Positions 24,246 through 28,385 of a DNA stretch of 28,385 nucleotides are shown piece after piece; position 1 is the first letter of the stretch; each line of letters opens with the position of its first letter. Below the pieces are notes generated by a model. The model ran no database searches and was not told where the DNA came from. It saw only the letters and a list, made by a program, of their open reading frames with translations. The translations under genes and the position numbers were made by a program. Source of the stretch: JAFDVL01 sp031398365. GTDB lineage: Bacteria > Acidobacteriota > Blastocatellia > RBC074. Location of the stretch: positions 1 to 28,385 of the forward strand of contig JANNND010000144.1 of the NCBI GenBank assembly GCA_031398365.1, read 5' to 3'.

Positions 24246-25196
24246 ATGAACAAGATCAAAATACACAAACATGGCATTGCTTTCCTGCTGCTGATGCTGA
24301 TGGTTAGCAATATGACGCTGGTTGGTTGGGCGAAGGCGCTGCTGCCCACCAGCGCGCAACCGCAACAACGTAAGAAGCTGCCGCCTGCCAAAGTAGTCCC
24401 GGTTCCCGATGACTGGATCACCATTGAAGATGAAGAAATGGGCTACTCGTTTGAAGTTCCGAAAGGTACAAAACACACCGTCGAGAAAAAGGATGACATA
24501 GTTTTCATTTTCGCTACGCCGCCTGCTCCGATTGCCGCCCAAGTCGTCGTGGTGGCTTTCAAGAACCGGAGGTATACCAAAGAAAACTTGCTGAAAATCG
24601 CGTCGGGGATGATGACAAAAATGGGAGCGAAGAGCATGACTCCCGGCGAACTGGTCGAAGTGAGCGAGGAATACAGCGTAACAGATTACACAGGGACGTC
24701 TCCTGTGGGCGTTTTCAGAGGCAAGGCCTTGGTGGCGACGGGTGTCAATGACAGTTACGTGATGCTGGTTTCAGCAGAAGAGGCCAAATTCAAAGCCAAT
24801 GAAGAGGTGATTGATATACTCTGGGCCGGCTTCTCCATCCTTCCTGCGGGGGCGCATATCAGCGATCTGACCTTAGGCAAAGACAAAGCGATGCGCCAAC
24901 CCGCCGAAGAATTCACCACCACGGAAACGATTTTTGCGGCGGTCAAAATCTCGAAAAATGAGGGGACAGTCACGGTCAAAGGCAAACTGCATGTGGTCGA
25001 AATTGCCGGGCAAAAACCGGGGCCGATACCCGCGACTGAAGTGACGCTAACTGTCAAAGGTGACAATACCGCCAACTTCAACTTCAGCAAACCGACCAAG
25101 GGTTGGCCGCTGGGTACGTATAAGTTTGAGGCTGTGATGCTGAATGAAAAGGGTGAAGCAACAGATACCCAATCGCATGAATTTACGGTGAATTGA
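24246..25196 (+). CDS. Exported two-domain protein of unknown function (domain A + domain B)
   Basis: A 316-residue protein I do not recognise as a named family. Signal peptide MNKIKIHKHGIAFLLLMLMV ends near GWAKA (about 31). Domain A (about 52-198) opens PVPDDWITIEDEEMGYSFEV and includes VVAFKNRRYTKENLLKIASG and ALVATGVNDSYVMLVSAEEA; its pattern recalls PsbP/DcrB-like lipoprotein folds (weak guess). Domain B (about 203-316) runs from AHISDLTLGKDKAMRQP to GWPLGTYKFEAVMLNEKGEA and ends EFTVN, with alternating beta-strand character suggesting an Ig-like sandwich. Domain A recurs alone in the next gene and B alone in two later genes. The frame opens at 24120, but GAAGGAG just before 24246 and the signal peptide fix the start. 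Confidence 0.8.
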   Translation: MNKIKIHKHGIAFLLLMLMVSNMTLVGWAKALLPTSAQPQQRKKLPPAKVVPVPDDWITIEDEEMGYSFEVPKGTKHTVEKKDDIVFIFATPPAPIAAQVVVVAFKNRRYTKENLLKIASGMMTKMGAKSMTPGELVEVSEEYSVTDYTGTSPVGVFRGKALVATGVNDSYVMLVSAEEAKFKANEEVIDILWAGFSILPAGAHISDLTLGKDKAMRQPAEEFTTTETIFAAVKISKNEGTVTVKGKLHVVEIAGQKPGPIPATEVTLTVKGDNTANFNFSKPTKGWPLGTYKFEAVMLNEKGEATDTQSHEFTVN

Positions 25197-25284
25197 GGTC
25201 GTAGCGACCGTGCAAGCGACAAGAACCAAAGCATTAACAACTGGGGCGATGATCGCCTTTAACCATACACAAAAGGACAACGCA

Positions 25285-25935
25285 ATGAAAAATATCAAAG
25301 TAGTTTTAGGTTGCCTGACAATGCTGGCAACGCTTTCGGCAGGCTGTACTGTGACCACCAGCGGGAGTTTGAATACGGGAAGCCCGGCGCCAACCGCCAA
25401 AGCTTCCACCTCGACTACACCTGCTGCCGCAGCCAAGACCGTCCCCGCCGCCAAGATCGTGCCAGTACCGGCCAACTGGATCACGATGGAAGACGGCCAA
25501 AAGGGATATTCCTTTGAGGTGCCAGAGGGAACCGAACACCACAGCGAGAAATCAAACGGCGTCGATGTGTTCATCGCTGGCTTACCGAAACCGAGTGAAG
25601 TTGGCGTCATGGTGATGGCCTTCAAAGACCCGAACCTGACGAAAGACGATCTGGTCAAAGTTGCCTCAGGTGCATTGGAAGGACTCGGCGCAAAGAAGGT
25701 AAAAATCGGGAGCCTGACCGAATTAAGCGCTGATTACAATCTGGCGTCATATACCGCGCTTGATGATGAAGGGAAACCAGTGAAAGGCAAAGTGCTCGTG
25801 GCAACCGATGTCACCGACAACTATGTGATGCTGGTCGGAACCGAAGAACCGCAATACCAGGCGAACGAGAAAATCATAGACCAAATCTGGGGCAGTTTCT
25901 CGATGCACAGCGGCGGCGCGAGCGGCAAGAGCTAA
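25285..25935 (+). CDS. Lipoprotein consisting of domain A
   Basis: A 216-residue lipoprotein with lipobox LSAGC (Cys21) after MKNIKVVLGCLTMLAT. A Thr/Ala/Pro-rich tether (about 22-56) leads to domain A (about 58-208). Its opening VPANWITMEDGQKGYSFEVP and later KVLVATDVTDNYVMLVGTEE align closely with the two-domain neighbour (VPDDWITIEDEEMGYSFEVP, KALVATGVNDSYVMLVSAEE). Domain B is absent; the chain ends SMHSGGASGKS. AAAGGACA precedes the ATG. It is 88 bp after the A-B gene and is followed by a hairpin. Function unknown; location is the outer face of a membrane. Confidence 0.82.
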   Translation: MKNIKVVLGCLTMLATLSAGCTVTTSGSLNTGSPAPTAKASTSTTPAAAAKTVPAAKIVPVPANWITMEDGQKGYSFEVPEGTEHHSEKSNGVDVFIAGLPKPSEVGVMVMAFKDPNLTKDDLVKVASGALEGLGAKKVKIGSLTELSADYNLASYTALDDEGKPVKGKVLVATDVTDNYVMLVGTEEPQYQANEKIIDQIWGSFSMHSGGASGKS

Positions 25936-25952
25936 GGCCAGACAGCAGGCTT

Positions 25953-25981
25953 GACTGAGGTGAAGGCCCTTCACCTCAGTC
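25953..25981 (+). terminator. Hairpin terminator after the domain A lipoprotein gene
   Basis: A perfect 13-bp stem GACTGAGGTGAAG with a 3-base loop is followed 9 bases later by ATTTTTG. The stem is strong but the T-run is slightly distant, so termination is likely though not certain. Confidence 0.65.
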
Positions 25982-26028
25982 GAGTCGTATTTTTGAATTT
26001 CCCTTAAAACTCACCAGAGGAATCAGCA

Positions 26029-26856
26029 ATGAATCACTATTTCAATTTCATCACACGTCCGGCGGCCTTGACGGTTGCCACGCTCATGATTGTCGGCATG
26101 CTGGGAATTTACACCTTGCCCTGGGGCAAGGGGGTTGCCAACGCGCAAGCCAAACCGGCGGGCAAAGGCCTTTTCAAAGTTGGCGCATCTCCCAAGCGTC
26201 AGGATAAGAGCATCAAGGCAAATATGACCGCCGAAAATCGCCAGGACCTGCAAGCGATTGCCACTGAGCTGAACAAAACTTTCAGCTTGCCGCAGGACCT
26301 TTACCTTTCGGTGAACAACTGCGGGGTGGCGAACGCGTTCTACGATCCTGACTCCAAAGAAATCATCATGTGCAAAGAGTTGGCCACGTTATTTGCCAAA
26401 GGCTTTGCCAAAGAATACGAGGACAAAGAAGAGGCCGCCCAGGCTGTCGAGGACTCCACGATGTTTGTTTTCTATCACGAACTCGGCCACGCCTTGATTG
26501 ATATTTACGATCTGCCGGTGACGGGCAAAGAAGAAGATGCCGTAGATCAACTCGCAGCGTTGATCGTGGCTGATGGCAGTGAAGAAGGCGCGGCGTCCGT
26601 CTTTAACGGGGCGGTGGCGTTCACCGTCCTTGATGGCGATGAAATACATGAATCCGCTTTCTGGGGCGAGCACTCGATGGGCATTCAGCGGTTTTATAAC
26701 ATCATCTGCATGCTTTACGGACAAGACCCGAAGGCGCATAAAGATTTGGTGAACGAAGAAGTCTTGCCGCAAGCCCGCGCCCAGCGCTGTCCGTCTGAAT
26801 ACCAGCGGATCGAAAAAGCCTGGGGCACATTGTTGAGTCCGCACATGAAAAACTGA
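26029..26856 (+). CDS. Exported DUF4344-type zinc metallopeptidase
   Basis: A 275-residue protein matching the DUF4344 putative metallopeptidase family. A hydrophobic export segment (about 11-31) ends near NAQA (about 40). The zinc motif is HELGH (150-154) in MFVFYHELGHALIDIYDLPV. A downstream EEDAVDQLAALI (168-179) supplies an acidic third ligand of gluzincin type. The family signature GEHSMGIQRFYNIICMLYG lies at 213-231. Cys98 and Cys115 flank VANAFYDPDSKEIIMC and may pair. AGAGGAA precedes the ATG. It sits between the A and B genes, with a hairpin on each side, so it is probably its own transcription unit. Substrate unknown. Confidence 0.87.
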   Translation: MNHYFNFITRPAALTVATLMIVGMLGIYTLPWGKGVANAQAKPAGKGLFKVGASPKRQDKSIKANMTAENRQDLQAIATELNKTFSLPQDLYLSVNNCGVANAFYDPDSKEIIMCKELATLFAKGFAKEYEDKEEAAQAVEDSTMFVFYHELGHALIDIYDLPVTGKEEDAVDQLAALIVADGSEEGAASVFNGAVAFTVLDGDEIHESAFWGEHSMGIQRFYNIICMLYGQDPKAHKDLVNEEVLPQARAQRCPSEYQRIEKAWGTLLSPHMKN

Positions 26857-26876
26857 CAGGCGCTTTGGCCTGTTTT
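26856..26876 (+). terminator. Weak hairpin terminator after the metallopeptidase gene
   Basis: A 6-bp stem ACAGGC/GCCTGT with a 6-base loop is followed by TTT. It overlaps the stop region of the peptidase gene. Short but correctly placed. Confidence 0.5.
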
Positions 26877-26942
26877 CTATCAACAAATCAACCAACCAAT
26901 CAATTGGCAAAAACTTCAAGATGAAGTGGAGAAAATAAATTT

Positions 26943-27371
26943 ATGAACCTTACGAGAAAATTTTCGGTGCTCGCTTTATTGGGGCTGCTCACGATGGTTG
27001 CGGCGTGTTCGTTCAATGTGTCGACGGCGAATATCGGCGGGCTAAAAATGGGCAAAGACAAAGAGATGCAGCAGGAAACCACCACGTTCGAATCAAATGA
27101 AACCATCTATTCAGCCGTCGTGATTTCGAGTAATCCGGGTACTGTCAAAGTCAAAGGCAGCCTGCATATCGTAGAGGTCGAAGGGCAAAAAGCCGGACCG
27201 ATCCCGGGGCTTGAAATGACAGTTACCGTCCCAGGTGCAGGCACCGCAAACTTTAACTTCACCCAACCAAATAACGGATGGCCCAAAGGAAAGTATAAGT
27301 TTGAAGCCTTGATGAACAATGAAGACGGCGAACAAAAAGATTCCAAGTCACAGGAGTTCACCGTGCATTAA
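26943..27371 (+). CDS. Lipoprotein consisting of domain B
   Basis: A 142-residue lipoprotein with lipobox MVAAC (Cys22). Domain B follows almost at once (about 32-142): GLKMGKDKEMQQETTTFESN, VKVKGSLHIVEVEGQKAGPI and GWPKGKYKFEALMNNEDGEQ align along their length with the C-terminal half of the 24246 protein. It lacks domain A. The ribosome site GGAG is about 11 bases from the ATG, rather far. A MITE-like palindrome begins 11 bp after the stop. Function unknown. Confidence 0.82.
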   Translation: MNLTRKFSVLALLGLLTMVAACSFNVSTANIGGLKMGKDKEMQQETTTFESNETIYSAVVISSNPGTVKVKGSLHIVEVEGQKAGPIPGLEMTVTVPGAGTANFNFTQPNNGWPKGKYKFEALMNNEDGEQKDSKSQEFTVH

Positions 27372-27381
27372 GCTCAGCTAT

Positions 27382-27488
27382 GGAGTGCTGCGGCTCGACG
27401 CAGCTTTTCGTTCGCACCGCAACACTCCCGCTGAACCCCGAATTGTTCAAGCGCGAAAGCAAAAGCGGCGGCGAGCCGACCGCACTCC
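27382..27488. repeat. MITE-like palindromic element, copy 1
   Basis: This 107 bp element has ends GGAGTGC...and...GCACTCC and inner arms of the type GCGGCTCG/CGAGCCG. Its right half (GAAAGCAAAAGCGGCGG, then GAGCCGACCGCACTCC) is nearly the same as the end of the window. The element separates two domain B genes. It has no coding capacity, so if mobile it would need a transposase supplied elsewhere. Confidence 0.72.
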
Positions 27489-27496
27489 AAAAAATA

Positions 27497-27552
27497 TTTT
27501 CGCAGCGTGAACACTTTTGCTTCCCGATTACCCTTTACTAAATGAAGGCGAA
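27497..27552 (+). promoter_or_regulatory. Promoter-like conserved block upstream of the last domain B gene
   Basis: TTTTCGCAGCGTGAACACTTTT followed by CGATTACCCTTTACTAAATGAA matches 23228-23280 over about 55 bases with the same GAAC-to-CGATTA distance of 16. It starts 9 bp after the MITE-like element and ends about 85 bp before the ATG. Confidence 0.5.
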
Positions 27553-27635
27553 TAGAATCAGTTTCCCGCCTTCATTTCACCTGCCTCGCAAAGGGAGAGG
27601 CGCGACAAACTTTAACAAAATTTAGGAGATAAATA

Positions 27636-28097
27636 ATGAGCAAGATTACACATCGCCATAATGGCATCGCTTTACTAATGTTAATGCTGCTGGTTGGTAG
27701 CACGACGCTTACAGGATGGGGCAAATCGCTGGACACCATCTTTGCTTCCGAGGCGCATATCAGCGAGGTGACCTTAGGTCATGACAAAAAGATGAGTGAG
27801 CCAACCGATGAATTTGACACTGATGACACCATCTTCGCGGCGGTCGAAATCGCGGAAAATACGAAGACCCTCAAGGTCAAAGGCAGGCTGCATGTGGTCG
27901 AGATTCCGGGTCAAAAAGCGGGACCGATCGCCGCGCTTGACGTGGTCGTAACGGTGACAGGTGAAAATACGGCCAACTTCCAGTTCAGTAAACCGACCAA
28001 GGGCTGGCCACTTGGAACGTACAAGTTCGAGGCTTTGTTGATTAATGAAAACGGCGAAACGATAGATACCGAGTCGCACGAATTCACTGTGAATTGA
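27636..28097 (+). CDS. Exported protein consisting of domain B
   Basis: A 153-residue protein. Its signal region MSKITHRHNGIALLMLMLLV is a clear relative of the A-B protein's (MNKIKIHKHGIAFLLLMLMV), and both continue to GW-K. Domain B follows directly (about 40-153): AHISEVTLGHDKKMSEP, LKVKGRLHVVEIPGQKAGPI and NFQFSKPTKGWPLGTYKFEA, ending EFTVN. It is closer to the B half of the 24246 protein than to the lipoprotein B at 26943. The short linker LDTIFASEAHIS resembles the end of domain A, as if an A-B gene had lost A by internal deletion. TAGGAG precedes the ATG. Function unknown. Confidence 0.82.
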   Translation: MSKITHRHNGIALLMLMLLVGSTTLTGWGKSLDTIFASEAHISEVTLGHDKKMSEPTDEFDTDDTIFAAVEIAENTKTLKVKGRLHVVEIPGQKAGPIAALDVVVTVTGENTANFQFSKPTKGWPLGTYKFEALLINENGETIDTESHEFTVN

Positions 28098-28121
28098 TTT
28101 TGCCGTCGAGCAGCGACTGAA

Positions 28122-28164
28122 GCGAGATTGCCAGATAACATTAGATTAAGTCTGGCAACCTCGC
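28122..28164. repeat. Hairpin after the last domain B gene
   Basis: GCGAGATTGCCAGA pairs with TCTGGCAACCTCGC with one interruption around a 15-base loop. No T-run follows. It could stabilise the 3' end of the mRNA or act as a weak terminator. Confidence 0.55.
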
Positions 28165-28280
28165 ATTCCGTATTTCAAGGCTATGGCGCCAAGACGCGCA
28201 CGGTGAAAGGACACGAATTCGGACTGGATTTATCGCTCAAAGACAAACAAACGCTGCTTGCGTTCCTCAAGACGTTGTAA
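28161..28280 (+). pseudogene. C-terminal remnant of a cytochrome c/peroxidase-like gene
   Basis: One frame reads FQGYGAKTRTVKGHEFG, then LDLSLKDKQTLLAFLKTL and a stop at 28278-28280. 'LS-x-x-DK-x-x-LLAFLKTL' is the usual end of c-type cytochrome and di-heme peroxidase domains. There is no start codon with a ribosome site and no CxxCH upstream, so only the last ~35 codons remain. The identification rests on this short tail and is tentative. Confidence 0.45.
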
Positions 28281-28285
28281 CGTTT

Positions 28286-28385
28286 GGAGTGCGGTCGGCT
28301 TGCCGCCGCTTTCCCTTAGTAGCGCGAGACTATCGCTGAAACCAGAATCGTTCGATATCGAAAGCAAAAGCGGCGGCAAGCCGAC
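28286..28385. repeat. MITE-like palindromic element, copy 2 (cut by window end)
   Basis: It starts GGAGTGCGGTCGGCTTGCCG and ends at the window edge with AAAGCGGCGGCAAGCCGAC, its inverted complement. About eight more bases (CGCACTCC expected) would complete it to the length of copy 1 at 27382-27488. Arms of about 19-27 bases pair almost perfectly. Confidence 0.75.

Noticed and set aside
25210..25284. Upstream start of the domain A lipoprotein
   Set aside because: It would bury the signal peptide and lipobox inside the protein. The ATG at 25285 has AAAGGACA in front.

Overview
The window (28,385 bp, fairly GC-rich, densely coded) looks like a chromosomal segment of a soil or sediment Acidobacteriota, most likely near the Blastocatellia/Solibacteres. 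That placement is inference from gene content: two 'ECF sigma factor + Ser/Thr kinase with TolB-like propeller' pairs, many secreted PQQ-like propeller, ankyrin and cytochrome c proteins, and a DUF4344 metallopeptidase. I saw no tRNA, rRNA, CRISPR array, intact transposase or phage gene.

Layout. 1-3.4 kb: a housekeeping pair, methylmalonate-semialdehyde dehydrogenase (minus) divergent from a ComM/YifB AAA+ ATPase (plus). 3.4-4.2 kb: a degenerate region with a large palindrome, a chimeric remnant of an ECF sigma gene fused to the end of a propeller gene, and a leader block that recurs at 22.8-23.2 kb. 4.2-11.1 kb: a secreted M43 metalloprotease with a strong hairpin terminator, then a tight plus-strand set: ankyrin protein, CxxCH plus prenyltransferase/squalene-cyclase-like protein, two PQQ-like propeller proteins (the second with an EF-hand pair) and a DinB-fold protein. 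11.2-14.9 kb: minus-strand sigma/kinase module 1. 15.1-19.3 kb: plus-strand cytochrome c/copper-monooxygenase-like protein, a broken small membrane ORF, a secreted dimeric alpha/beta-barrel protein and an MFS transporter. 19.35-22.9 kb: minus-strand sigma/kinase module 2. 23.3-28.1 kb: a secreted intradiol dioxygenase and a cluster of small exported proteins built from two recurring domains, called here A and B, with a DUF4344 metallopeptidase in the middle. The tail holds a cytochrome-like C-terminal remnant and the second copy of a MITE-like palindrome.

How it fits together. The region seems to have grown by duplication and decay of a sigma/kinase module. The duplications carry recognisable edges: a DinB 3' end next to each kinase stop, and a conserved divergent leader upstream of sigma. 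Each module faces a plus-strand set of exported proteins, so a plausible inference is that each sigma/kinase pair regulates its divergent neighbours. The least described part is the A/B family (24.2-28.1 kb), which occurs as A-B fusion, A alone, B alone and B alone, with signal peptides or lipoboxes throughout.
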